The translations under genes and the position numbers were made by a program. The notes below the pieces were generated by a model. It worked only from the letters and a program-made list of their open reading frames with translations, was not told the origin of the DNA and did not search any database. Source: JACMNW01 sp031402355 (GTDB lineage: Bacteria > Pseudomonadota > Alphaproteobacteria > Rhodobacterales > Rhodobacteraceae). Taken from it: DNA of 64,000 nt. The stretch covers positions 12,497-76,496 of the forward strand of contig JANNSG010000134.1 in the NCBI GenBank assembly GCA_031402355.1, read 5' to 3'. Below, piece after piece: positions 1 to 8,034 of the stretch. Positions within the stretch are counted from its first letter, which is position 1, and the number at the start of each line of letters is the position of its first letter.

Positions 1-1
1 G

Positions 2-427
2 ATGAAGCGTGACCATAGCGCCCCCATCACGTCCCGCATGATGGAAATCTTGGAACATGCGCGGACGCTGCACGCGACGCTGCCCGGACCTGCGGACCTG
101 ATCTTTCCGGGTCCAAAGGCCAAAGCCTTGTCGGAAATGGCGGGCATAATGCTGCTGCGCGGTATGCCGGGGTATGAAACTTTCACGGTTCACGGCTTTA
201 GGGCTTCGTTCAAAGGCTGGGCCGCAACCGAAACGGAGTTTGCCCGCGAACTGATCGAAGAACAGTTGGCGCACCAGTTAGGGGCCGTCGAACGTGCCTA
301 CATGCGCACGAGCGCTATAGAGCGCCGCCGCGCTATGATGGAAGCGTGGCAGGCCCATGTAAACGGCGAAACCCCGGCAGGGGCGACGGTTGTTCCCTTT
401 AAGGCAACTTTTGGGGGTGCGGCGTGA
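2..427 (+). CDS. Tyrosine recombinase/integrase, C-terminal catalytic part (partial at window start)
   Basis: Site-specific recombinase that would integrate and excise the element occupying the left of the window. Only the C-terminal catalytic domain is visible; the N-terminal arm- and core-binding domains must lie left of base 1. Seen: the HxxR box in 'HGFRASFKGW', a second active-site His in 'LAHQLG', and the presumptive nucleophile Tyr in 'ERAYMRT'. The spacing and wording (E-x2-LAHQLG-x4-RAYMR) are those of P4-type integrases that use tRNA genes. The last codons overlap the next gene by a GTGA junction at 424-427, so translation is coupled. The element abuts the tRNA-Ser gene at 12303-12392, fitting a tRNA-targeting integrase, although the other att end is outside the window. 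Confidence 0.8.
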   Translation: MKRDHSAPITSRMMEILEHARTLHATLPGPADLIFPGPKAKALSEMAGIMLLRGMPGYETFTVHGFRASFKGWAATETEFARELIEEQLAHQLGAVERAYMRTSAIERRRAMMEAWQAHVNGETPAGATVVPFKATFGGAA

Positions 428-561
428 GCAAAGAAACTTTGGCTGATATTCTATCCGGTGCCGGACCCGACCCGGTGCGGGCTGACCTACACGCCGCGCT
501 GGACGACCTTCTAGACGCTGCACACAAGGACGGCGGGCGGCTGGACGCACCTGACTTCTGA
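424..561 (+). pseudogene. Short 5' segment of a gene interrupted by an in-frame TGA
   Basis: A GTG start overlaps the integrase stop (GTGA at 424-427) and reads 45 codons to a TGA at 559-561. The same reading frame then stays open from 562 to 1164. The simplest reading is one gene of about 246 codons coupled to the integrase and now broken by a nonsense codon, for example from TGG or CGA. Two separate genes, or readthrough, are alternatives. The visible peptide is acidic and helical (LHAALDDLLDAAH). No family is recognised. Confidence 0.45.
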
Positions 562-567
562 GGCTTT

Positions 568-1164
568 GTGGCGGGCCTAGCCGCAGGTCGCGGCATTGCC
601 GATGAACTGGAAACCGCCGCCGCCGCTTTGGTAGCGTCCAAACGACCCGACAAGGCCGTTGATAGCCTGAGAGACACATTCGAGGCCACGCAGTTTGCAA
701 TGCTGTTTCACCTGCTAGGGCGGCTTTCGGCTTTTGGCGGCGCGATCCTGCCGGAGAGTTTCAGTCCGGCGGCGCTGCGCGCCATCGCCTTGAATTTAGT
801 GAGCGCCGCCCCCGGCATTCATCCCGATTTGCTTGGACTTGGTTCAACCCGTGGCGGCGAAGGGGCGATGCGTCGTGCAGCGCGGCACCAACTGGTCATG
901 GCGGTTTACTACCGGGCAGAGCGTCATGGTTTAAGCCAAGACGACGCGCGTGACAAAGTGTTTCCATCGGAGGGACGCGGACCGGGTTTCCGCCGGACGT
1001 GGCAAGGTTGGCAACGTGAAGTCGCGGAAGCAAAAGGCGTGGACATACGCGAAATCGGTGCAGACGCCGAAGCGGCTGCGCGTGGCGCGACAGGCGCGGA
1101 CCTTTATGATTTGGACGCAAAGACAGCAGCGGACCTGTTCAAATTTGGTTGGCTGCCGAGCTAA
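568..1164 (+). CDS. Hypothetical protein of the integrated element
   Basis: About 198 codons, alpha-helical and cytoplasmic, with no signal peptide or membrane segment and no recognised family. It starts with GTG and lies in the same frame as the 45-codon stub at 424-561, separated only by the TGA at 559-561, so it is probably the 3' part of one original gene. The C-terminal part is basic and aromatic (FRRTWQGWQREVAEAKG), which could contact nucleic acid; that is inference. It lies between the integrase and the AlpA-like regulator, a position where satellites and islands carry small accessory or regulatory genes. Confidence 0.55.
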   Translation: MAGLAAGRGIADELETAAAALVASKRPDKAVDSLRDTFEATQFAMLFHLLGRLSAFGGAILPESFSPAALRAIALNLVSAAPGIHPDLLGLGSTRGGEGAMRRAARHQLVMAVYYRAERHGLSQDDARDKVFPSEGRGPGFRRTWQGWQREVAEAKGVDIREIGADAEAAARGATGADLYDLDAKTAADLFKFGWLPS

Positions 1165-1260
1165 AAGTTCGGGAGCAAAACCCGAAAATCCTCACTCAAG
1201 ACCCAAAGCGTTCTTCAAGGCATGTTTCCCCTCACAACCCACACAGTTCGAGGGAAACCC

Positions 1261-1482
1261 GTGACAGAAACCCAAAGCCACCCCGACAAACTTCTGCGCC
1301 TGCCTGCTGTCCTTCAAATGACAGGCTTTGCGCGAACTTGCCTTTACCGTGCCATTTCTTCGCCCCCCGGCAGCGATCATCGCTTTCCCCGCCCTATGAA
1401 GCGGGGCCGCGTTTCCCTTTGGCCTGAAAGCGAAGTCTTGGCTTGGATTGAACGTCAGAAAGCCCAGCGCAACGCCGCCTAA
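1261..1482 (+). CDS. AlpA-family DNA-binding regulator / excisionase-like
   Basis: A small helix-turn-helix protein of the AlpA/MerR-like superfamily. Such proteins activate integrase expression or direct excision in P4-like satellites and genomic islands. About 73 residues, typical for the family. Seen: the recognition-helix region 'LLRLPAVLQMTGFARTCLYR' followed by a wing with 'FPRPMKRGRVSLWPESEVLAWIE', the hallmark pattern of AlpA proteins (F/P-x-P then W-x-x-S/E-V-x-x-W). The GTG at 1261 is preferred over the upstream ATG at 1222, because it is preceded by a good ribosome-binding site (GAGGGAAA) and matches the family length. It lies 68 bp before the primase-helicase. Confidence 0.75.
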   Translation: MTETQSHPDKLLRLPAVLQMTGFARTCLYRAISSPPGSDHRFPRPMKRGRVSLWPESEVLAWIERQKAQRNAA

Positions 1483-1550
1483 CCCTTGCCCGAAATAGAA
1501 GACCCCGCCGCGCGGTCAGGCGCAAACGGGGCGATAGCAGGATCAATCAA

Positions 1551-4091
1551 ATGTCTGATGATGTTACCAAAAACCCTTCTGGGGTGCAAGTTGTCTGTTC
1601 TGTTGGCGAAGCCATGGCCGTCTTGGACGAGGCAGACAAAGCAGGCCTAATACGTCTCGAAGATCAACCAAAACTGGCGGCACTGCGTGGTCGCATTGCC
1701 ATGGGTCTGCTAACCGACAAGGGCGCGCAAGCGGAATTAGCCCGTCTACTTGCGGCAGGCCCGGCACCAGCGATGGCACTGGACGCTATTGCTGCGCATT
1801 TCCAACCGGACGATATAATTGGGCTTAAATTCATTTCGCCGGACAGGTCCGGAGCGGTGGTCTTTCATGGGCACTTGGACGTTCCAGAGGAACGCGCGGC
1901 AATGGAAGCGGCAATAGCTGAAAACATCGGGCTGCGTGGATGCTACTTTGGGGTGAACCCGCGTCGGGCTGAAAAGTTAGATAGCCTGTTGTCGGACGCC
2001 AAAGCGTCGGACATAGCAGCACGCCGGACAGTGTTCTTGGACTTGGACAAAAAAGACGCACCTGACGACGATCCCGGCTGGACCCGGACAGTGGCCAAAC
2101 TCAAAACGCTTGGGCCGCTGTCTGTGTTCAAGTCCGGCAACGGCTGGCATGTTTACTTCCCAATCGAAACCCTTGAAGGCGCGGCCCTAGGGCAATCTGC
2201 TGGGGCTTTGGCCGCTGTCTTTGCCAAAATCGGGGCGGACAATGTTGGTGATCTGCCCCGCGTCGCGCGCCTGCCATTTACTGTCAATCTGCCGACGGCA
2301 GGCAAACGCAAGGAAACAGGGGCAGTGCCCCGCCTTGCGGTGCCAGAGGCATTGACACGGCAAGCCAGCGCACCACGGTCGCTTGTGGAAGTGGGTGCGA
2401 ACCTAAGCGGCGTGGCAACCCGGCTGGGGCTAAAGGGCAAGCCCAAGGCCACTGCTATCCTACCCGGCACCGCCGCCCGCGTTGGCGCGAACGGTGAGGA
2501 AAAGACCCCTTGGGCTGCGCCCAGCGCGGACCTGTTGCGCTTGGCCCTGTCAGAACTTCCGAACAAATCCGGTGGTGCTTTTGACAGCCGCGACGATTGG
2601 GCAGCGTTCGGCCATGCCGTGAAAGGCGCGGCGGTTGCTGGGGGCTTTGAAGCCGAAGGCAAGGATGCTTTTGAAAGCTGGTCAGACGAATGGGGCGGTG
2701 ATCCTGACGAGCCTAGGCGTTTTTGGGATAGCTGCGCCCCGTCCAGTGGTTGGGGAGCAATCATGCGGACCTTGGAAAGGGTGAACCCGGCGGGGGCGGT
2801 CAGGGTAAAAGAAGCGGCTGCGAAGGCGGCTTTTGCCCAACAAGCTGCGCACAACGTCGCTGCCTTGTCAGTGTCCGCAATCCAGGCCGTCCAGCCCTTT
2901 GTGCCGGGGCAAATCGTGCCCCGCCAGTGGCTTTATGGGCGGTCCACAATCCGAGGCTTCTTTACCGTCCTGACTGCCCCCGGCGGGGCGGGCAAGTCTG
3001 CGCTGATCATGGTGGAGGCGCTGGCAATGGTGACAGGGCGGGAATTGCTATCGGGCGACAAACCCCATCGGCCTTTGACAGTCTGGTATCACAACGCCGA
3101 AGACAGTGGTGACGAAGGACAGCGACGGCTTGCCGCCGCCATGATGCACCATGGCGTTGATCATTCGGAAATCAAAGATCGGCTTTTCCTTACCTCTGGA
3201 CGCGACTTCCCCTTGCGTCTCGCCCGGATGGGGAAGGATGGCCCCGAATTGGTCCCCGGCACGGGGGAATGGATTTTGGCGACAGCCCGCCAAATGGGCG
3301 CGGACGTGGTGATTTTTGACCCTATCAGCGCAATGCACGGCCTGCCCGAAAACTCCAACGAGGCAATAAACCTCTTGGCCGGGGGCTTGCGCCAGCTTGC
3401 GCATGAGGCGGGCTTGGGGATTGTGTTGCTGCACCATACAGGCAAGGTCGCAGCGTCGGACATGGGCGCTGCCGGGGCGGCTGCTTCGCGCGGCGCGTCC
3501 GCCCTGACTGACGCTGCCCGCGTGGTCCGGCAGATTGCACGGCCCAGCGCCAAAGAGGCACCCAACCTTGGGATTGCCGAAAATGAACGGTGGCGTTACC
3601 TGCGCATCGACAACGGCAAGGCCAACCTTTCTAGGATCGAAAACGCCCATTGGGTGAAGTTAGTTTCGGTCAAGCTGGGGAACATCACGCAAGAATACCC
3701 GACCGGCGATGAAGTGCAGACTGTGGAACGCTGGACGCCTCCCGGTGCGCAATCCGGCACGGCCAGCGACCTTGCACTTGTGCAGGCCGCCATTGCTTCG
3801 GCACCTACATTGCTGCGTGCTAGTTCGGCGTCCCCGGACTGGGTTGGTTGGATCGTCGCGGACATAGTTGGGTTGGACGGCGGCGGGCCGGGATTGCCCG
3901 CTGGGGACCGAACGCCAGAACAGGCCGCAAATGTTGTTCGCATCCGCCAAATGTTAGTCGGCTGGGTGAAGGACGGCGGGCTGATCGAAGTTGACGGACG
4001 CGACCCCAAAACCCGAAAGTCCGTGCCCTGCATCGGGATTGGTCAGCCCGCTTTCGTGACCGATCCCGCCCCAGAAAGCGCCGAAGAATGA
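1551..4091 (+). CDS. Primase-helicase fusion (AEP-like primase, PriCT, RepA/AAA_25 helicase)
   Basis: Predicted replication protein of the element, 846 residues. The N-terminal third resembles an archaeo-eukaryotic-type primase: an acidic 'VFLDLDKKDAPDDD' stretch near residue 165, then 'FKSGNGWHVYFP' (the sGxxxH type motif) near residue 195 and 'ARLPFTVNLPT' near residue 240. The middle (about 340-410) looks like a PriCT_2 module (DSRDDWAAFGHAVKGA ... FWDSCAP). The last half is a RepA/AAA_25 helicase: Walker A 'TAPGGAGKSAL' near residue 478, Walker B-like 'DVVIFDPISAM' near residue 590, and sensor-type 'IVLLHHTGK' near residue 627. An iteron cluster begins 29 bp after its stop, arguing that this protein initiates replication there. 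Comparable fusions drive P4-like satellites and some plasmids. Confidence 0.82.
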   Translation: MSDDVTKNPSGVQVVCSVGEAMAVLDEADKAGLIRLEDQPKLAALRGRIAMGLLTDKGAQAELARLLAAGPAPAMALDAIAAHFQPDDIIGLKFISPDRSGAVVFHGHLDVPEERAAMEAAIAENIGLRGCYFGVNPRRAEKLDSLLSDAKASDIAARRTVFLDLDKKDAPDDDPGWTRTVAKLKTLGPLSVFKSGNGWHVYFPIETLEGAALGQSAGALAAVFAKIGADNVGDLPRVARLPFTVNLPTAGKRKETGAVPRLAVPEALTRQASAPRSLVEVGANLSGVATRLGLKGKPKATAILPGTAARVGANGEEKTPWAAPSADLLRLALSELPNKSGGAFDSRDDWAAFGHAVKGAAVAGGFEAEGKDAFESWSDEWGGDPDEPRRFWDSCAPSSGWGAIMRTLERVNPAGAVRVKEAAAKAAFAQQAAHNVAALSVSAIQAVQPFVPGQIVPRQWLYGRSTIRGFFTVLTAPGGAGKSALIMVEALAMVTGRELLSGDKPHRPLTVWYHNAEDSGDEGQRRLAAAMMHHGVDHSEIKDRLFLTSGRDFPLRLARMGKDGPELVPGTGEWILATARQMGADVVIFDPISAMHGLPENSNEAINLLAGGLRQLAHEAGLGIVLLHHTGKVAASDMGAAGAAASRGASALTDAARVVRQIARPSAKEAPNLGIAENERWRYLRIDNGKANLSRIENAHWVKLVSVKLGNITQEYPTGDEVQTVERWTPPGAQSGTASDLALVQAAIASAPTLLRASSASPDWVGWIVADIVGLDGGGPGLPAGDRTPEQAANVVRIRQMLVGWVKDGGLIEVDGRDPKTRKSVPCIGIGQPAFVTDPAPESAEE

Positions 4092-4119
4092 ATGCCCCCC
4101 GGCACGGGGCATTTCGGGG

Positions 4120-4362
4120 TGCGCCAGTTGCGCCAGTTGACTGGAGCAGACTGGCGCAAACCCCTACAAAACTACACGTTGCGGGGTGTTCCCCAACCAA
4201 GGGGAACCCCTGCGCCAGTAGTAGTTATACTATAGGCGCGCAGACTAGTGGCGCACCCAAAAACCCTTATTTTCAAGCAATCGCGCGCGTGCCGGAAATC
4301 GAGCAACGACTGGCGCAAACTAGCACCAAAAACCGTCTTTTTGCAATGTTGCGACTGGCGCA
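4120..4362. repeat. Iteron cluster, candidate replication origin of the element
   Basis: Seven copies of the 9-mer TGCGCCAGT or its complement ACTGGCGCA lie between the primase-helicase and the next gene. Forward copies are at 4120-4128 and 4129-4137 (perfect tandem) and 4211-4219. Inverted copies are at 4150-4158, 4247-4255 (one mismatch), 4309-4317 and 4354-4362. Two A/T-rich stretches (about 4256-4280 and 4324-4345) follow inverted copies, and an imperfect G4/C4 inverted repeat spans 4181-4210. Iterons with A/T-rich tracts next to a Rep/primase gene are the usual plan of plasmid and satellite origins. Use as an origin is inference. Confidence 0.6.
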
Positions 4363-4389
4363 AAATCACCCCAACCAGAAGGAAAACCT

Positions 4390-4812
4390 ATGTCACAAGT
4401 GAAAAACAAATGGCTGGATACAGTCGCAGATTGGTTTGAAGCAAATCCCGAACGTGAGTTTTATTGTGGGTATATTCCCAAGTCCGAACTTGTGTCTGTA
4501 TCACAAGCAGGGCAGTTGGTGGGCTTTGCTTCGCAGCCTGCCGGACAGGCTGGTTTCCTGCAGCCGCAGTTGTCCGGCGTATTGATGGAAGTCGCTTGCG
4601 TGGTGCGGCGGGCGGACTTGGTTGGTGGACAGCCCGCCAACATGGTCTTTGTGCTGGACGGCGGTATGCCGCCGCATGTGCATGACCAAAGCGATCACCG
4701 TCCAATGGAAAGCTGGGGGTCGTTTCTCTGGCAAGCTGCTTACGAGGCGACACAAGCGGGTAGGTCGCTGATTGACGTTCTGTCCAAGACGAAGTTGATC
4801 AGACGGCCTTAG
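4390..4812 (+). CDS. Hypothetical protein of the integrated element
   Basis: 140 residues, soluble, no signal peptide, family not recognised. A ribosome-binding site (AGAAGGAAA) precedes the ATG. Visible features are a mixed alpha/beta composition and a His-rich 'MPPHVHDQSDHRP' segment around residues 95-107, which might bind a metal but matches no motif I know. The 3' end overlaps the end of the convergent gene at 4809 by 4 bp, so the two transcripts run into each other. The upstream iteron array makes it the first gene after the putative origin. Confidence 0.6.
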   Translation: MSQVKNKWLDTVADWFEANPEREFYCGYIPKSELVSVSQAGQLVGFASQPAGQAGFLQPQLSGVLMEVACVVRRADLVGGQPANMVFVLDGGMPPHVHDQSDHRPMESWGSFLWQAAYEATQAGRSLIDVLSKTKLIRRP

Positions 4813-5822
4813 ACCCGCCCCAACTGCATCACCAACGCGATCCAGCGCCGTTGCGCCGCTGGGTCGTTCGGATCACGCTGGAAATCTCGCAGTGTCCGCA
4901 ACAGGTCCAGCCGTGCCGGATCATCGGGGCACTGGTCCATCATGGCGCGGACTTCCGGCCCACAGGTCCAAGCAAAAGCCATCAGGTCCGCAACCGCCTC
5001 TGGCCCGTCCGGCACCTTTCGGGGTCGCCCCGGACCTGCCTGTTTGCGGACCCGAACAACCTTCACCTTGTAGGCGTCCGGCTTGGACCGATTGCTTTGG
5101 CCACCCGCCGCACGCGCCTTCCAAGGCCTCACAGGCGAGCCTAACAGGCCAACCCCGGTTGGCGCGTCAGATGAAGGCGTGACAGCCAACCCACGCGCTA
5201 CAGCGCGTTCCAGCCCCCCAGCCAGCAACGCAGCCTTAAGCGCCCGCCCTGCCTTCGTGCGGCGGTCCAAATCTCCGGCACGGACCCACACCATCAAGCG
5301 TTCGGCATCGGCCTTGCGGCGTGGTAGGTCCGTCAGGACAGCCCGCGTCCAAGCCCCGTCACTGGGGCGGTCCAACTGCAACCGCTGGAAGCGCCAGCGC
5401 AGCCAGTCCAACAGCGCGGGCAGCGCCGTGCCGGGGTCTACGCCCAGCGCGCCCAGCGAGGCTAGAAACCGACCTTCGTTAGGGCCAAGGTCTATGGTTT
5501 GCCCCGGCAGAGACGGGTTTCGCTTCCAACCATGCACAAGCCTGTTGCGCGCCCGCCGCGCCTCTGCACGGGCAAACTCGGCGGGCGACACCCGCCCGGT
5601 CCGCAATCCCGCAAGCTGGTTCTGGCGATGCACACGGGCTGCGTCCGGACCAGCATGCCGGAGACACCGCATACTGTCTGTTATCGGCACTTGGGTGCAG
5701 GTCCGGCCCGTCTTGGACCGCGCGCCGCAGGTAGGTGACAGCGGGCCGCCCCTACGATGCAAGCGCGCAGCGGCTTCAAAATTCTCGGCTTGGGCGAGAC
5801 TGCGGAAACCTCTAGTTTGCAT
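4809..5822 (-). CDS. Zinc-ribbon-like CGAxxxxGxxC protein, function unknown
   Basis: 337 residues, strongly basic. Residues about 32-57 contain 'CGARSKTGRTC' followed by 'RCLRHAG', the Cys/His pattern (CGA-x-T/S-x-x-G-x-x-C ... C-x-x-H-x-G) that recurs in small proteins beside transposases, terminases and other mobile genes, and probably binds zinc. The following helix (QNQLAGLRTGRVSPAEFARAEARR) is typical of that group. The remainder is Arg/Pro-rich with a C-terminal basic linker 'RKQAGPGRPRKVPDG' reminiscent of an AT-hook-like segment. DNA binding is likely, but the function is unknown. It is convergent with the small gene at 4390-4812. Confidence 0.65.
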   Translation of the reverse strand: MQTRGFRSLAQAENFEAAARLHRRGGPLSPTCGARSKTGRTCTQVPITDSMRCLRHAGPDAARVHRQNQLAGLRTGRVSPAEFARAEARRARNRLVHGWKRNPSLPGQTIDLGPNEGRFLASLGALGVDPGTALPALLDWLRWRFQRLQLDRPSDGAWTRAVLTDLPRRKADAERLMVWVRAGDLDRRTKAGRALKAALLAGGLERAVARGLAVTPSSDAPTGVGLLGSPVRPWKARAAGGQSNRSKPDAYKVKVVRVRKQAGPGRPRKVPDGPEAVADLMAFAWTCGPEVRAMMDQCPDDPARLDLLRTLRDFQRDPNDPAAQRRWIALVMQLGRV

Positions 5823-5941
5823 TGATGGCCCTTCTGCATCGCCAGCCGAGCATGTGAGGTATTAAATTGCCCCAATTCTGATGGCATAAAAAGATCAAAT
5901 ATTAGATACATGCGACGTCGCAATTGTTGCAATTAGAATTG

Positions 5942-7609
5942 CTACTTTTGGTCATCAACCGGCTCTTTGTGAGCGTCATTCCAAATCGACCACGCCATGC
6001 TCTCGCAATATATGACTGCGAGTTCCTCTTGGCTCAAAGCCGCCATAGATTGGATATCCTCATGGGCGGCCATGAATTCGAGAAGCCTTTCTTTACTGGT
6101 ATGACTATAGGAGCGATAGAGGAACTCAGCCATTTCGAGCCAATTTGTTGGGGGGTCGTGCTCCTCCTCATACTGTCCGAAAAAGGTTTTGGGATGCCGC
6201 TTCCAAGCGCTCAATTCCCGTTCGGTCAGTTCATGGGCAACCAAAACGCGTTGACCGTTCTCCAGCCGATAAATACCTTGGGCTTTTTTCCAAGACTCCA
6301 CAACTATCGCCTTTTCCAGCACTCCCAAGATTTGTTCTCCCTTACCGTTGGGCACGAGGTATGTGTGCCCAATTCTTAGTCTTGGGTATTCTTCATCCTT
6401 ACCAAACGCGAATTCCGGGATTTCACCATCAAAAGTCACCGGGATATGACTGTGCGCTTTCAGGGAGGCGAAAAGTGCTAAGATTTCCTTATGCTGCTCT
6501 AAGTTTTCCAAATAATCCTTGAACCGGTTTATTTGCGAGCGCGGCCCGAAATTCGGAATTCTATACCCATCAGCAATCGCCTGTAGTCCTACGTCCACTG
6601 CTTCAAGATTGTTGTGATAGGCATGATTAGTGACGACCACGTAGGCGGGCGGATACAATTCACCTTTGCCATCAATAAAACTTTCAGCGTCTTTGATTTG
6701 GTCAAGCGCTGCATGGACCCAAGTGCCTGCGTAGTCATGTCCTACGACGTCAGGAATATTTACCTCGATAAATACTATCCGCGCATGTTCAGAACTTTTT
6801 CGAAGTGCCGTTGTCAATTTCTGACTAACGCGTAGGCGCTTTGCCTCATCCATCGGCCCATCAGCACCTATCAAACGATTTCTCGCCTTGACCTCAACAG
6901 CAAACTTCTTGCCGGTCGCGGGGTAAGTCGCAACAAACTCCACGTGGCTTTTTCTGCCATCGTGTTCGTTTTCGTAATCAAGCTGGAACCCTGCCTTTAG
7001 GAATGCCGCCGATGCGTATGCTTCGAACAACTTGCCGATGAAATCATCAGTTCTTGAGCTCTTTAGTCGCACCACAAAACTATCACGTATCGATTGGGCT
7101 TTTTTGGAATCAGAGTGATGCTCTATCAGGTAAAGGTTGTAAGCAAGATTGAGAAACGCCCTTTGCGCCCCCGTCATTGGGCCGGAGAACACTCCGTCTT
7201 TTTCAACAGCCATTGCCCGAGCATCCCGCATTGCTTGGTCATACCACCGGATGATCTGATGTCGTTCTGCGGCAGGTTTCTTAATTTGCTCATCAATCCA
7301 CGCTCGGCCCAATATATCAAAGATGTAGTCCCGAAGAAAATCATGGAAAGTCTTCCACTTCGAGGAATAAAATAAGCGATTGCAAACAGCGACCACACGT
7401 TGACCCTTGAAGTCGGTAGAAATGATTGGACGACCAAGCCCCTGTTGTTTTTCCCGCTGCGCGTTTTCCGCTTCAATTTCGAGACGCCTTCTTTGAAAAG
7501 AGGCTTGGTCAAAACTACTTCCTATGCCCCCGGCACCCTTGCCGTGGCACTGCTTATACTTCTTGCCGCTTCCGCACGGGCAAGTCTGATTCCGTCCGAT
7601 CTTCGCCAA
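5942..7609 (-). CDS. SEC-C motif protein with restriction-endonuclease-like core
   Basis: 555 residues. A SEC-C zinc motif lies at residues 10-22 (CPCGSGKKYKQCH), close to the N-terminus rather than at the C-terminal position it has in SecA. Residues about 190-245 carry a pattern typical of PD-(D/E)XK nucleases: a helix with 'GKLFEAYASAAFLKAGF' (E196), a strand with 'SHVEFVA' (E224 in the metal-binding position) and 'FAVEVKAR' (E239, K241). The C-terminal half is not recognised. Base composition is visibly more A/T-rich than the flanking genes, a sign of separate acquisition. It is divergent from the restriction-modification gene that starts about 425 bp away, so a defence role is plausible. 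Nuclease activity is inferred from the motif only. Confidence 0.65.
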   Translation of the reverse strand: MAKIGRNQTCPCGSGKKYKQCHGKGAGGIGSSFDQASFQRRRLEIEAENAQREKQQGLGRPIISTDFKGQRVVAVCNRLFYSSKWKTFHDFLRDYIFDILGRAWIDEQIKKPAAERHQIIRWYDQAMRDARAMAVEKDGVFSGPMTGAQRAFLNLAYNLYLIEHHSDSKKAQSIRDSFVVRLKSSRTDDFIGKLFEAYASAAFLKAGFQLDYENEHDGRKSHVEFVATYPATGKKFAVEVKARNRLIGADGPMDEAKRLRVSQKLTTALRKSSEHARIVFIEVNIPDVVGHDYAGTWVHAALDQIKDAESFIDGKGELYPPAYVVVTNHAYHNNLEAVDVGLQAIADGYRIPNFGPRSQINRFKDYLENLEQHKEILALFASLKAHSHIPVTFDGEIPEFAFGKDEEYPRLRIGHTYLVPNGKGEQILGVLEKAIVVESWKKAQGIYRLENGQRVLVAHELTERELSAWKRHPKTFFGQYEEEHDPPTNWLEMAEFLYRSYSHTSKERLLEFMAAHEDIQSMAALSQEELAVIYCESMAWSIWNDAHKEPVDDQK

Positions 7610-8034
7610 ATATGTGATCTTTCAAAAGAAAATTGCAGTTAGATTTAGGCCGTGATACCGGAATCAGTCAGGTGCCTTCCTGCGCCGGTCCGAAGCAACG
7701 ATAGTCTGGGTCGCTGACACTGACAATTGCTACCCATACCTCATAAGCGTGCAGGGGCAGGCTGGGGGGAGATTCCAGTCGTTGCAAAAAGAGAACGCCA
7801 CTATTTCAACGAACAGTTGCGAAACCATCGGGCTTGCGCGTAGCGTCTGATCGAAGAACACGGAGCAATTTGAATGGTCTTTCGGAAATCGCGCGCACTC
7901 GGTTGCGCGCACCGTATGTTGGTTAGGCCCGTCGGGCCGACGCATGCAGACCTTTGCAACCTGTCTCGGCTTGGCTCCGCACGAGACCTACAGCCCGGCA
8001 CACCGCACAACACCCAAAGACAGCGCACCCTCTT
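7610..8034. other. Divergent intergenic region between SEC-C gene and restriction-modification gene
   Basis: About 425 bp without a convincing gene. It must hold the promoters of both divergent genes. Short inverted repeats are visible (for example GCGCGCA ... TGCGCGC near 7891-7910 and GCCCGTCGGGC near 7927-7937), which could be operator or hairpin elements. No conserved small RNA or control-protein gene was seen. The open frame from 7954 continuous with the restriction-modification gene has an unlikely leader of 27 residues. Confidence 0.4.

Noticed and set aside
2153..2854. Long antisense open frames under the primase-helicase and many other genes
   Set aside because: High-GC shadow frames opposite real genes; composition and lack of motifs do not support coding.
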